From NCBI GenBank assembly GCA_964647255.1, contig CAZYGI010000006.1, positions 34,081 to 98,080 of the forward strand: DNA of 64,000 nt, in the 5' to 3' direction. The translations under genes and the position numbers were made by a program. The notes under the pieces were generated by a model. That model ran no database searches and was not told where the DNA came from. It worked only from the letters and a program-made list of their open reading frames with translations. Shown piece by piece: positions 25,292-33,603 of this stretch. How positions within the stretch are numbered: the stretch's first letter is position 1; each line of letters starts with the position of its first letter. Source of the DNA: CAWJEL01 sp964647255. Lineage in GTDB: Bacteria; Chloroflexota; Anaerolineae; CG2-30-64-16.

Positions 25292-26209
25292 TCAACGGGC
25301 CATCCGTCCGTCCCGCAGCATCATCAGCGCGCCGAAATGCCCGGTCTTGCCCTTCTCGGCCCGGTAAGAGTAGAACTCGTCGGTGCGACAGGCGGTGCAC
25401 AGCTCCGCCACCTCGACTCGCCCGATGCCGGCTTCCCGCAGCCAGCGCCGATTGGCGGCCCAAAGGTCGAAGTGATGTCGGCCGCCGTTAGGCTTGGGCA
25501 GGAGTCCTTCCGGCTGTGCAAAGGCGGCGCGCACCGCATCGGTCACCTCCTCGCCGACCTCGTAGCAGCACGGGCCGATGCTGGGCCCGATCGCCGCGAC
25601 CATGTCCGCAGGCCGGCTGCCGAACTCGGCGGTCAGCGCCTCGCTGGCGGCGCGTGCCGCGGCCTGGACGGTGCCGCGCCACCCGCTGTGCACCAGCGCC
25701 ATCGCGCGCCGCGCCGGGTCGTAGATCAGGATCGGCGTGCAGTCGGCGTAGCGGAGCAGCAGCGGCACGCCCGGCTTGTTGGTGATCAGCGTGTCGGTGT
25801 TCGGCCAGACCCGCCCGCGGTCGCCTGCGCCGACGCGACGGACGTTGGCGGTGTGGCGCTGGTTCGGGCTGACCAAGTCTTCACGGCGCAGGCCCAGTGC
25901 GACGCAGGCCCGGCTGAGGTTTTCTTCCACGGCCGCGGGCTCATCGCCCGTGCCCCGGGTCAGGTTGAGGCTGCTCCACTGGCCGGTGCTCACCCCGCCG
26001 TGCCGCGTCGTCACGGCATGGGTTAGTTCCGGGAAGACGTCCAGTGCATCGAAGGTGTAGTAGGCTACACCGCCTGTTTGGGTCGCGCTCTCCGGAATCG
26101 AGGCTTTGGCCGGTAGCTCGCCATGCCCGGAGAGACCGGCTGAAGCCTCGACTCCGGACAACGAAGCCCGGTTCTCAGTCTGATTTGAGCTGGACTGATG
26201 TCTTTTCAT
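25292..26209 (-). CDS. pgeF: YfiH/PgeF family copper-zinc oxidase-like protein
   Basis: A 305-residue member of the YfiH/laccase-domain family, described as polyphenol oxidase, purine nucleoside phosphorylase, or peptidoglycan editing factor PgeF. Seen: RHGGVSTGQWSSLNL (metal His), YADCTPILIYD (metal Cys), VHSGWRGTVQAA (metal His), AIGPSIGPCCYEVG and an ELCTACRTDEFYSYR tail. ATG 26209 is chosen because it overlaps the upstream radical SAM stop by ATGA. About 40 polar N-terminal residues before the conserved domain are extra. If it is a PgeF, it removes non-Ala residues from UDP-MurNAc peptides. Placement next to yggS-proC-yggT is a common arrangement. Confidence 0.9.
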   Translation of the reverse strand: MKRHQSSSNQTENRASLSGVEASAGLSGHGELPAKASIPESATQTGGVAYYTFDALDVFPELTHAVTTRHGGVSTGQWSSLNLTRGTGDEPAAVEENLSRACVALGLRREDLVSPNQRHTANVRRVGAGDRGRVWPNTDTLITNKPGVPLLLRYADCTPILIYDPARRAMALVHSGWRGTVQAAARAASEALTAEFGSRPADMVAAIGPSIGPCCYEVGEEVTDAVRAAFAQPEGLLPKPNGGRHHFDLWAANRRWLREAGIGRVEVAELCTACRTDEFYSYRAEKGKTGHFGALMMLRDGRMAR

Positions 26210-27954
26210 ACGATAGCCATGTGCCATTCCTCGCGGCACACGCCACACGTCAAACACTCCACCGCGCCGGGCGGGCAGCGATGGCCGGGTTTCGCCTGCG
26301 TCGAGAGGCGCTGCTCGTAGCGCAAGTAGCTCGGCGTGACGCCGCTCTCGATGATGTCCCAGGGCTGGCGGGCGCTGCTGTCCCGTTCGCCCAGGTATTC
26401 GGCGGCCGACAGCCCGTGTTGGGCCAGCGCCGCGTGGAACCCACGCAGGGTGGGACGGGGCAGGCCGAGCAGGACGGGCGCCAGGCGGCGATCGCCGCGG
26501 GAGAGCACGCCTTGCATCTCGGCCCACTCCGGCGAGTCGGCGCTGACGTCCACCGCGTGTTTTGCTAATGCCCGTTTGAGCATCGCCTGCCGGCCCGCCA
26601 CGGTCTTGCCCGGCGCCATCGCCGTCCACTGGAAGGGCGTATGCGCCTTCGGCACAAACGGTGTGGCGTTGATCGCGATGTTGCGCCGGAAGATCGCCCG
26701 CGCTTTCAGCGTTAGGTCCACGATGCCCTGGATGTCGTCGTCGGTCTCGGTGGGGTGGCCGACCATGAAATACATCTTGAGCTGCGGGAAGTTGAGCGAC
26801 TGCGCCAGCTCCACCGCGGCCAGCAAATCCGCCTCGGTCTGACGCTTGCTGATGACCGTGCGCAGCCGTTCGGTGCCGGCTTCGGGCGCGATGGTCAGCG
26901 TCTGGGTGCCGCTCGCCGCCATCGCCCGCACCAGCGGAACGCTGATCGGGTCGGTGCGCATCGAGCTGACCGTAATCCGCGCGCCCATCTCCTGGAGCGC
27001 CGTTGCCAGGTCGTCAATCCGGGAATGGTCCGACACCGCGGCGGAAACCAGGCCGATGCTCGGCGCCTGCGTGCCGGCGCGGCCGCCGTGCGCGTAAACC
27101 GGCAGCCGCCGCTCCAGCCCTTCGCGCGCCCACGCCAGGATGCGCTCGAGCGGCTGCTCGCGGGGCGGGCGATAGACATAACCGGCCAGGCAGAAACGGC
27201 AGCCGCGGCCGCACCCGCGCGCGATCTCGATGAGGTGGCGGTTGGGGAACTCGGTGTCGGGCGTGTAAAGACAGGAGACCGGCGTCATGGCGGCCGGGTC
27301 ATGCACCCACAGCCGCTCGATCGGTTCGCCGGCCGGGTTGCCAGCCTCTCCCGCGGCGCGGTGGCCCGGCACGTAGACGCCCGGCAGGGCGGCCAGCGCG
27401 GCGAGCAGCCGTTCCGGGTCGTCGCCAACCCCCTCGCGCAGCAGCTCGGTGAGCTGCGGGAGCAGCTCCTCCGCCTCACCGATCACGATGGCATCGAAGA
27501 ACGGCGCCAGGGGTTCCGGGTTCATGCTCAACGCGGGCCCACCGGCGATCACCAGCGGCCAGCCCGGCTCCTCGCGGCGGTCGGCAGCCAGGGGCGGGAG
27601 GCCGCTCGTGCGGAGCAGCGCCGCGACGTTGAAATAATCCATCTCGAACGAGACGGTGAAGGCCCACACGTCGAACCCGGCGGCCGGCGTCCCGGATTCC
27701 ACGGTGATCGGCGGCAGCCCGGCGGCAACTGCGCGTTCATCCCAAAAGGCGCGCTCGCAGACCACATCGGCGTACCGATTCCAGGCGGAATACAGGATCT
27801 GCAGCGCCAGGCTGGACATCCCCACCGCATAGCTGTTCGGGTAAGTCAAGGCGATCCGGAGCTTGCCCCCGTGATCCTTGATCGTCGTGCCGGTCTCCCG
27901 GCTCAACTGCGCCCGCGTCGCCTCAATCTGTTTCCAGGATCCCAATTCACTCAT
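26206..27954 (-). CDS. B12-binding-domain radical SAM protein (TIGR03960-like)
   Basis: A 582-residue radical SAM protein of unknown substrate. The N-terminal half begins with LRIALTYPNSYAVGMSSL, the degenerate B12-binding-like domain of this family, and contains FTVSFEMDYFNV and PLVIAGGPALSMNPEP. The iron-sulfur cluster motif is C-GRG-C-RF-C in ARGCGRGCRFCLAG, followed by YVYRPPRE. The C-terminal half has LTIAPEAGTERLR, YFMVGHPTETDDDI and a conserved terminal CLTCGVCREEW. The family is often fused or adjacent to a DUF2344 protein linked to tRNA or ribosome biology; no such gene is seen here. It is translationally coupled to the pgeF-like gene. Confidence 0.85.
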   Translation of the reverse strand: MSELGSWKQIEATRAQLSRETGTTIKDHGGKLRIALTYPNSYAVGMSSLALQILYSAWNRYADVVCERAFWDERAVAAGLPPITVESGTPAAGFDVWAFTVSFEMDYFNVAALLRTSGLPPLAADRREEPGWPLVIAGGPALSMNPEPLAPFFDAIVIGEAEELLPQLTELLREGVGDDPERLLAALAALPGVYVPGHRAAGEAGNPAGEPIERLWVHDPAAMTPVSCLYTPDTEFPNRHLIEIARGCGRGCRFCLAGYVYRPPREQPLERILAWAREGLERRLPVYAHGGRAGTQAPSIGLVSAAVSDHSRIDDLATALQEMGARITVSSMRTDPISVPLVRAMAASGTQTLTIAPEAGTERLRTVISKRQTEADLLAAVELAQSLNFPQLKMYFMVGHPTETDDDIQGIVDLTLKARAIFRRNIAINATPFVPKAHTPFQWTAMAPGKTVAGRQAMLKRALAKHAVDVSADSPEWAEMQGVLSRGDRRLAPVLLGLPRPTLRGFHAALAQHGLSAAEYLGERDSSARQPWDIIESGVTPSYLRYEQRLSTQAKPGHRCPPGAVECLTCGVCREEWHMAIV

Positions 27955-28181
27955 CCTCGGTCATATGGAGCGGAGCACCCTGAGCGGAGGGCCACAGCCG
28001 CAGGCAACCCTTGCACCTGCGCTGCGGCGCAGCCGCAAGTGCAAGGGCGGGTGCGGAGCGGTTTCACCAGGAGGTCGCATCCTTCGACTGCGCAGCGCGG
28101 ACGAATGCGCTGCGCCACTCTGGAGGCCTGGCGTGCCATTCCCGGACAGGGTGCTTCAAATCAGTTCTGAATATGTCCAGT
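27955..28181. other. Repeat-rich spacer with hairpins
   Basis: No gene. CCCTTGCAC (28008-28016) and GTGCAAGGG (28039-28047) form a stem enclosing a second GC-rich palindrome. Further short self-complementary words (CGCAGCGC, GCGCTGCG) follow to about 28130. It looks like decayed dispersed repeats and could fold in RNA from either strand. Confidence 0.45.
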
Positions 28182-28838
28182 TTACTGCTGACGGTAGACC
28201 CACCGCTGCAACCTTGCCTCCCAAGCGCCCGGCATCAGGTTCCAGCCGTGCAGCGCGGTTACGAGCACCGCGCCTGCCTCCCGGCCGGTGATCCACAGCC
28301 GCGCGCTGGCCGACATCGCGCTCAGCTCGTCAGGTGTAGGGCTGGTCACGACAGCCAGCCCGGCCCGGCGGAAAAGCCAGGCCGCCCGATACAGATGCAG
28401 CGGGTGGCTGACGATGATCGCGTCGCGCAGATTGTGCGCCGCCATCACCTGGGCGGTGGAGGCGGCGTCCTCAGCCGTGTTCGTCGCGCCGTCGGCCAGG
28501 AAGATGCGTTCGGCCGGCACTCCGGCCTCGATTGCCACCCGCCGGCACACCGCCGCCGCCGACAGCGGCTCATCCCGGAAGCCGCCCGTGCAGATGAGAT
28601 AGGGCGCGTAGCCCTGGCGCCAGAGGCCGATGCCGTGCTGCGCGCGGCTGGTCAGATCGGGGCCGGGCCGCCCATCCGTCAACACCCGTGCGCCGAGCAC
28701 CACGATCGCATCGGCCGGCCGAGCCGCATCGCGGCGACCCAGGCGATCCACCTGCCAGGCGAGGAGCGCGAAGGCAAACAGCGCCAGGGCGATCAGCAAG
28801 AACAAGGACCGGGCGATGATGGTCAGTGCGCGTTTCAC
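28182..28838 (-). CDS. YdcF/SanA-like (DUF218) membrane protein
   Basis: A 218-residue protein. One N-terminal membrane segment (about 8-28) is followed by a DUF218 domain: DAIVVLGARVLTDGRPGP, SRAQHGIGLWRQG, LICTGGFRDEPLSAA, TNTAEDAASTAQVM, AIIVSHPLHLYRAAWLFRRAGL. SanA and YdcF proteins of this type affect envelope integrity and vancomycin sensitivity and are suspected to act on lipid-linked or nucleotide-like substrates; the chemistry is unproven. The start is GTG 28838. A strong extended -10 ends only 8 bases before it, so the mRNA is probably leaderless. Confidence 0.85.
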   Translation of the reverse strand: MKRALTIIARSLFLLIALALFAFALLAWQVDRLGRRDAARPADAIVVLGARVLTDGRPGPDLTSRAQHGIGLWRQGYAPYLICTGGFRDEPLSAAAVCRRVAIEAGVPAERIFLADGATNTAEDAASTAQVMAAHNLRDAIIVSHPLHLYRAAWLFRRAGLAVVTSPTPDELSAMSASARLWITGREAGAVLVTALHGWNLMPGAWEARLQRWVYRQQ

Positions 28839-28846
28839 GAGGAAAG

Positions 28847-28857
28847 ATTATAGCACA
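28847..28857 (-). promoter_or_regulatory. Extended -10 promoter of the YdcF/SanA-like gene
   Basis: Minus-strand TGTGCTATAAT with a perfect TATAAT at 28852-28847. The predicted start falls on or within 2 bases of GTG 28838. Confidence 0.7.
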
Positions 28858-28904
28858 GCAGTTGCGTTCAGGGATGTACGGAATTAGACCTTTGCAAGAC
28901 ATCT

Positions 28905-28942
28905 ATGCGGCCAACGCTCCACGATGAGAGCGTTGGCCGCAT
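28905..28942. terminator. Strong hairpin downstream of nrdJ
   Basis: ATGCGGCCAACGCTC (28905-28919) and its exact complement (28928-28942) form a 15-bp stem with an 8-base loop. The T-run is on the plus side (28942-28945), so minus-strand termination of nrdJ would be hairpin-only or rely on another signal. Confidence 0.6.
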
Positions 28943-28969
28943 TTTCCCGGGGCGCCGCTTCAGCAGCAG

Positions 28970-29045
28970 ATGGACCCGCCAGCCTACCCTTCCTATCCTG
29001 ATCTACCTGCTTCCGTGTCTACCAACCTACCGGCCTGCCTACTGC
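28970..29045. repeat. Degenerate CCTACC/GGTAGG minisatellite
   Basis: The spacer between the hairpin and the nrdJ stop is made of CTACC-, CTGCC- and TACCT-like words with an irregular period of about 4-8. No gene is seen. Confidence 0.4.
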
Positions 29046-29049
29046 CGCC

Positions 29050-31551
29050 TCAACATTCGCTATATCCGCACGCGTAGCATTTCCGGCAGCCCTCGGTCGG
29101 GATGAAGGTCGCCTGGCCGCAGTCGGGGCAGAGGTCGCCGATGGGACGGTCAATCGGGAGGGCGAGCTGGCCGGACGCGGGGGTGTGGCTGTCATGGCCT
29201 TCCCCGTCATCGTCTTCCTCGTAGCTGCCGTTGAGGTGCTCCCGCAGGACCTGGGCCACTGCATCCGGCAGCGAGCGGACGCGGTTGGCGCCAAAGCCCA
29301 ATGCCCGACCGCCGCCGATGCCGGCCAACTGGTCCACCACCAGTTTCAGCCGCTCGGAAGGATTGAGCGGTGAAGGCAGGCGCAGCGCCAGGGAGATAAG
29401 CCGGCCCAGCCCTTCGGACACCGCGGCCACATCGCTGCCGGCCTTGCCCACGTTCATGAACACCTCGAACGGGTGATTGCCGCCGTTGACGTTCACCGTA
29501 ATGTAGGCGGTGCCCAGCGGCGTCTCCTTCCGGTAGGTGTAGCCGGGCAGGGCGATCGGCCGCGGACGCCGTTTCGGTTCCGGGTAATCGGGCTGGGGCG
29601 CCGGCCTGTCTTGCGGGGAGGGTGCGGTTGTCTCCTCGCTTGGCGCCTTCTCGGCGCTCTTCTTGGCCTCGGCGGTGGCCTTGGTCTCCAAAATGACATC
29701 CTGCCGGCTGCCGGTGACATACACGGTCAGACCCTTGCAGCCGAGATGCCAGGCCAACCGGTAGGCCTGCTCAACCTCTTGGACGGTCGCACCGGCGGGG
29801 AAATTGACCGTCTTTGAAATCGAGTTATCAACATAACATTGGATTGCCGCCTGCATGCGGACGTGTTCCTCGGCGGTGATGTCGGACGAGACGACGAACA
29901 CGCGGCGGATCGCCTCCGGCACGTCGAGCACGTGCTGGCAGCTCCCGGTGATGCTGACTTCCTCGCCGATGCGGGCGCGTGTGTCAGCATCCAGGCCGGC
30001 TTGCGCCAGCGCCCGCTCGAACAGGGGGCTGGTGTAGGTCAGCTTCAGGTCACGGTCGCCGTCCTTCACCGTCCGGGTGTAAGCCAGGGCAAAGACCGGC
30101 TCGCAGCCGTAGCCTTCGCATCCCGCAACGGTGCCGATGGTCCCGGTGGGCGCGACCGTGGTCTGCGCCGCGTTGCGGATGCCGTGGCGTTTGATCCCCT
30201 GGATCACCGTCTGCCAGTTCACCGCCGGACGGCCCCAATCCTGGCTGTGCGGCGCCAGGGGCACCGGCGGTTGCCAGCGGAGATGTTTCGGGTCGTAGAT
30301 GCTGCCTTGGATCGCCGGGAACGCGCCGCGTTCCTGCGCTAGCTCGATGCTGGTGAGCATGCAGTGGTAGCGGATGAATTCCATCACCTGGGCGGCTAAT
30401 TCCTGGCCATCCGCTGAACCGTAGCGCACGCCAAGCGCGTACATCAAATCGCCCAGCCCCATGAATCCCAGGCCGATGCGCCGCGCATTCATGGCAGCTT
30501 CGCGCAACTGCGGCACTGCGGGGACGTATTTGTTGGCGTCCACGACGTTGTCAAGGAACCGGGTGGACACCACCACGGTCTCCCGCAGTTTCTCCCAGTC
30601 AAGCCGGTTGTCGGCGGTGATGTGTTGGGCCAGGTTGATCGAGCCCAGGCAGCAGTTCTCGTAGGGGCCTAAGAATTGCTCGCCGCAGGGGTTGGTCGCC
30701 GCCAGCTCGTACAAGTGCGGCACGGGGTTGGTCCGGTTCGCCGCGTCCAGGAAGAGCGCGCCCGGCTCACCGTTGTGGTGCGCGTGGGTAACGATCTTGT
30801 CGAAGAGCGCACGCGCCCGAACGGTGCGCCACACCTCGCCGTTGCGCGGGTTGATCAGCGGGAAGTCGCTGTCTGCTTCGACGGCCTGCATGAAGGCATC
30901 GGTGATCCCCACGGAGATGTTGAAGTTCGTGATGTGCCCTTCAGTCTCCTTGCACGTCACAAACTCTTCGATGTCGGGATGATCTACCCGCAGCACGGCC
31001 ATGTTGGCCCCGCGCCGCGTGCCGCCCTGGGCCACCTCTCCGAAGGCGATATCGTACACACGCAGGAACCCGACCGGCCCGGTCGCCACGCCCGCGCTGG
31101 AAGCTACCGAGTCGCTCTTCGGCCGCAGCCGGGAGAATGAGAACCCGTTGCCGCCGCCCGTCTGCTGGATCAACGCCGCGTCGCGCAGGGTTTGGAAGAT
31201 GCCATCGGATTCCCGGCCCATATCGTCCGAGATCGGCAAGACGAAGCAAGCCGCCAACTGGCCCAGGGGCGTGCCGGCTCCGGTAAACGTCGGGGAGTTC
31301 GGGAAGAAGCGCAGCCCGGTCAGCAGGGCGCAAAAACTCTCTTCCGTGGTGGCTGGATCATAACCGTAGGCGCCATCCGGTTCGGCCACGGCCCGCGCGA
31401 CGCGGTGAAACATGCCTTCGATGGACTCGACCGGCTTGCCATCCGGCCCGCGCCGCAAGTAGCGTTTGCGCAAAACCTGCTGGCTGTTCTCGGAGAATGA
31501 CACACGCGCGGGCGGCAGCGCGGGTGCAAATGCTTTAAGTTGGGTGGACAT
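29050..31551 (-). CDS. nrdJ: Adenosylcobalamin-dependent (class II) ribonucleotide reductase
   Basis: An 833-residue class II reductase making deoxyribonucleotides from ribonucleotides with a B12-derived radical, independent of oxygen. Seen: N-terminal FSENSQQVLRKRYLRRGPDG; the substrate-site Cys in LAACFVLPISDD; GGNGFSFSRLRP; the active-site loop NPCGEQFLGPYENCCLGSIN; RRIGLGFMGLGDLMYALGV; and a C-terminal zinc/thiol-transfer tail with CPDCG and CRKCYACGYSEC. A Lys/Pro-rich linker (about 635-680) precedes the tail. GGAAGGAA lies before the ATG. It is downstream of nrdR by 113 bases and probably co-regulated by it. Dependence on B12 implies cobalamin synthesis or uptake elsewhere in the genome. 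Confidence 0.95.
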   Translation of the reverse strand: MSTQLKAFAPALPPARVSFSENSQQVLRKRYLRRGPDGKPVESIEGMFHRVARAVAEPDGAYGYDPATTEESFCALLTGLRFFPNSPTFTGAGTPLGQLAACFVLPISDDMGRESDGIFQTLRDAALIQQTGGGNGFSFSRLRPKSDSVASSAGVATGPVGFLRVYDIAFGEVAQGGTRRGANMAVLRVDHPDIEEFVTCKETEGHITNFNISVGITDAFMQAVEADSDFPLINPRNGEVWRTVRARALFDKIVTHAHHNGEPGALFLDAANRTNPVPHLYELAATNPCGEQFLGPYENCCLGSINLAQHITADNRLDWEKLRETVVVSTRFLDNVVDANKYVPAVPQLREAAMNARRIGLGFMGLGDLMYALGVRYGSADGQELAAQVMEFIRYHCMLTSIELAQERGAFPAIQGSIYDPKHLRWQPPVPLAPHSQDWGRPAVNWQTVIQGIKRHGIRNAAQTTVAPTGTIGTVAGCEGYGCEPVFALAYTRTVKDGDRDLKLTYTSPLFERALAQAGLDADTRARIGEEVSITGSCQHVLDVPEAIRRVFVVSSDITAEEHVRMQAAIQCYVDNSISKTVNFPAGATVQEVEQAYRLAWHLGCKGLTVYVTGSRQDVILETKATAEAKKSAEKAPSEETTAPSPQDRPAPQPDYPEPKRRPRPIALPGYTYRKETPLGTAYITVNVNGGNHPFEVFMNVGKAGSDVAAVSEGLGRLISLALRLPSPLNPSERLKLVVDQLAGIGGGRALGFGANRVRSLPDAVAQVLREHLNGSYEEDDDGEGHDSHTPASGQLALPIDRPIGDLCPDCGQATFIPTEGCRKCYACGYSEC

Positions 31552-31664
31552 AACCGATTCCTTCCGGACTGTGGGCCGGCGGTCAGCCGCGTAGAATCAG
31601 GCCCAGAAGCTGATCATCCAACTTCCGGTGCGACAACCGACGACGGATGACTGATTGCTGACAG

Positions 31665-32114
31665 CTACTTTCTTTCGGCCATGAGGCGATCTAGCTCAGC
31701 CCGTAAGGACTGAACGTCCTCGATAGCCATGTAGACGATGGCAAAACGGATATAGGCTAGGGGATCAAGTTCCTTCAGTTTTTCGAGCACAAGCTGACCG
31801 ACGACCTCGCTGCGCACCTCCGCGCGGCTCAGGCTGAACAGATGCTCCTCGATCTGGTCCACAACCCGCTCGATGTCTGTGCTGGCAATTGGCCGCTTCG
31901 CGCAGGCGGTGCGGACGCCTTGAAGCAACTTGAAACGATCGAACGGCTCACGACGGCCGTCGCGCTTGACGATCAACAGGGCCTCGGAGATCTGCTCGTA
32001 GGTGGTGAAGCGTTTGTGGCACGCCTGGCACTCCCGGCGTCGCCGGATGCTGTCCACCGCAGCCCGGGTATCCACGACTCTTGAATCTGGTTGTCCGCAA
32101 TATGGACACTGCAT
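31665..32114 (-). CDS. nrdR: Transcriptional repressor NrdR
   Basis: A 149-residue regulator of ribonucleotide reductase genes that senses ATP/dATP. Seen: the zinc ribbon CPYCG ... C (residues 3-34, with RRRRECQACHKRFTTYE) and the ATP-cone with VKRDGRREPFDRFKLLQGVRTACAKRPI and AYIRFAIVYMAIEDV. ATG 32114 is chosen because the family starts MQCPYCG; the longer upstream frame has no support. It is the first gene before nrdJ, with candidate NrdR boxes between its promoter and its start, so it likely represses itself and nrdJ when dATP is high. Confidence 0.95.
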   Translation of the reverse strand: MQCPYCGQPDSRVVDTRAAVDSIRRRRECQACHKRFTTYEQISEALLIVKRDGRREPFDRFKLLQGVRTACAKRPIASTDIERVVDQIEEHLFSLSRAEVRSEVVGQLVLEKLKELDPLAYIRFAIVYMAIEDVQSLRAELDRLMAERK

Positions 32115-32282
32115 GGCAAATCTGCTCTCGTTGCGATGATGGTCCGGATGCACGCAGCGCCGGCCTCGACAGTTTTCTCGCATCCGAACGTGACGTTGCA
32201 GGCCAGTCAAGACTCGAGTCGCGGCGCCAAACCCTGCGGCGCAAGCGGCAGAGTCAAATTCCAAAGAGTAGCTGCGATTTTA

Positions 32283-32327
32283 ACTACAATATGTAGTATG
32301 TGTAGGCAGGCGTAACACTACCTGTGA
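32283..32327 (-). promoter_or_regulatory. Candidate NrdR boxes upstream of nrdR
   Basis: Palindrome ACTACA-ATA-TGTAGT at 32283-32297 and a weaker ACACTACCTGTGA at 32315-32327. The centres are 31 bases apart, the spacing expected for paired NrdR boxes. They lie just downstream of the extended -10 at 32338-32348. Confidence 0.55.
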
Positions 32328-32337
32328 GCTTGCGAAC

Positions 32338-32348
32338 AGTATAGCACA
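32338..32348 (-). promoter_or_regulatory. Extended -10 promoter of nrdR-nrdJ
   Basis: Minus-strand TGTGCTATACT. It gives a leader of about 215 bases carrying the candidate operator. Confidence 0.55.
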
Positions 32349-32439
32349 GGCTGTTGGCGCAGCCGAACAAATCCTGATGAGGGAGCCGTAACTTTAAGGA
32401 TAGTTTGTCGGCGAAGGAAACTCAGCGTGCGCTGTGAGC

Positions 32440-32473
32440 GGGATGCCGCGGACCCATAGGCCCGCGGCATCCC
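32440..32473 (-). terminator. Hairpin after ftsZ
   Basis: GGGATGCCGCGG (32440-32451) pairs exactly with CCGCGGCATCCC (32462-32473). It begins 12 bases beyond the ftsZ stop and closes the dcw cluster. No T-run follows on the minus strand. Confidence 0.65.
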
Positions 32474-32484
32474 GTAGGTCTCAA

Positions 32485-33573
32485 TCAGCCTTGTCGCGTC
32501 TTGCGGAGGAAGGGCGGAATATCCAGATCTTTCATGTCGTAGGTCGTGCGGCGCGGCATCTCGATGATCCGGTTTTCTTCGGTCGTGCCGCTGACCCGTT
32601 GTTCTTTGACCGAGTCGAAGCCGGTCGCGATGACGGTGATGCGGACGCCATCCTTCATGTTCGGGTCCACCACCGCGCCGAAGATGATGTTGGCGTCGGG
32701 GTCGGCGGTGCGCTGGATGATTTCCGCAGCCTGGTTGACTTCGTGCAGGGCAAGATCGGGGCCGCCGGTGACGTTGAAAAGGATCCCCTGGGCGCCTTCG
32801 ATGCTGACATCCAGCAGCGCACTGTGGATGGCTTGCTCCGCCGCCTGCTGGGCCCGGTTGTCGCCGTTCGCCTGGCCGATGGACATAAGGGCCGAGCCGC
32901 CCTCGCTCATCACGGTGCGCACATCGGCGAAGTCCAGGTTGATCAGCCCGGGGATGGTGATCAATTCCGAGATGCCCTGGATGCCCTGGCGCAGCACGTC
33001 ATCAGCTACCAGGAATGCCTGCTGGATGCTCGCCTTCTTGTCCACCACCTGCAACAGGCGGTCGTTGGGGATCACGATCAAGGTGTCCACGCCTTCCCTC
33101 AGGCGTTTGATCCCCTCTTCGGCGATGCGGCGGCGCCGGTTGCCCTCGAACGTGAACGGCTTGGTCACGACCCCGATGGTCAGCGCGCCGGTTTCCTTGG
33201 CGAGCTTGGCGATCACCGGAGCTGCGCCGGTGCCGGTGCCGCCGCCCATGCCGCACGTCACAAACACCATGTCGGTGCCCTTGAGCAGCGCCTTAACATC
33301 CTCGCTGGATTCGCCGGCCGCCTTCTCGCCGATCTCCGGGTTGCCGCCGGCGCCCAGCCCCTTTGTCAGCTTGTCACCGATCCGAAGGCGTTGGGGAGCA
33401 TTCGCCAGCATCAGGGCCTGGGCATCGGTGTTGATGGCGATGAACTCAACGCCGCGGATGCCCTGTTCGATCATGCGGTTGACTGCATTCGAGCCGCCAC
33501 CGCCAACGCCCAGGACTTTAATCTGGGCGGGATTTTCAACAAATGCCGGTTGTTGTGCTCGGGTAGTCGTCAT
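32485..33573 (-). CDS. ftsZ: Cell division GTPase FtsZ
   Basis: A 362-residue tubulin homologue that polymerises into the division ring. Seen: IKVLGVGGGGSNAVNRM; the tubulin signature GGGTGTGAAPVIA; the T7 loop NLDFADVRTVM; and the C-terminal peptide DLDIPPFLRK that binds FtsA and other anchors. Start 33573 is chosen because AGAGGAG precedes it at good spacing; an in-frame ATG at 33597 would add eight residues. The linker before the C-terminal peptide is short. It is the last gene of the dcw cluster, 30 bases after ftsA, with a hairpin behind. Confidence 0.97.
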   Translation of the reverse strand: MTTTRAQQPAFVENPAQIKVLGVGGGGSNAVNRMIEQGIRGVEFIAINTDAQALMLANAPQRLRIGDKLTKGLGAGGNPEIGEKAAGESSEDVKALLKGTDMVFVTCGMGGGTGTGAAPVIAKLAKETGALTIGVVTKPFTFEGNRRRRIAEEGIKRLREGVDTLIVIPNDRLLQVVDKKASIQQAFLVADDVLRQGIQGISELITIPGLINLDFADVRTVMSEGGSALMSIGQANGDNRAQQAAEQAIHSALLDVSIEGAQGILFNVTGGPDLALHEVNQAAEIIQRTADPDANIIFGAVVDPNMKDGVRITVIATGFDSVKEQRVSGTTEENRIIEMPRRTTYDMKDLDIPPFLRKTRQG

Positions 33574-33603
33574 GCTGAACTCCTCTTCACGCGACATAAT
33601 CGT

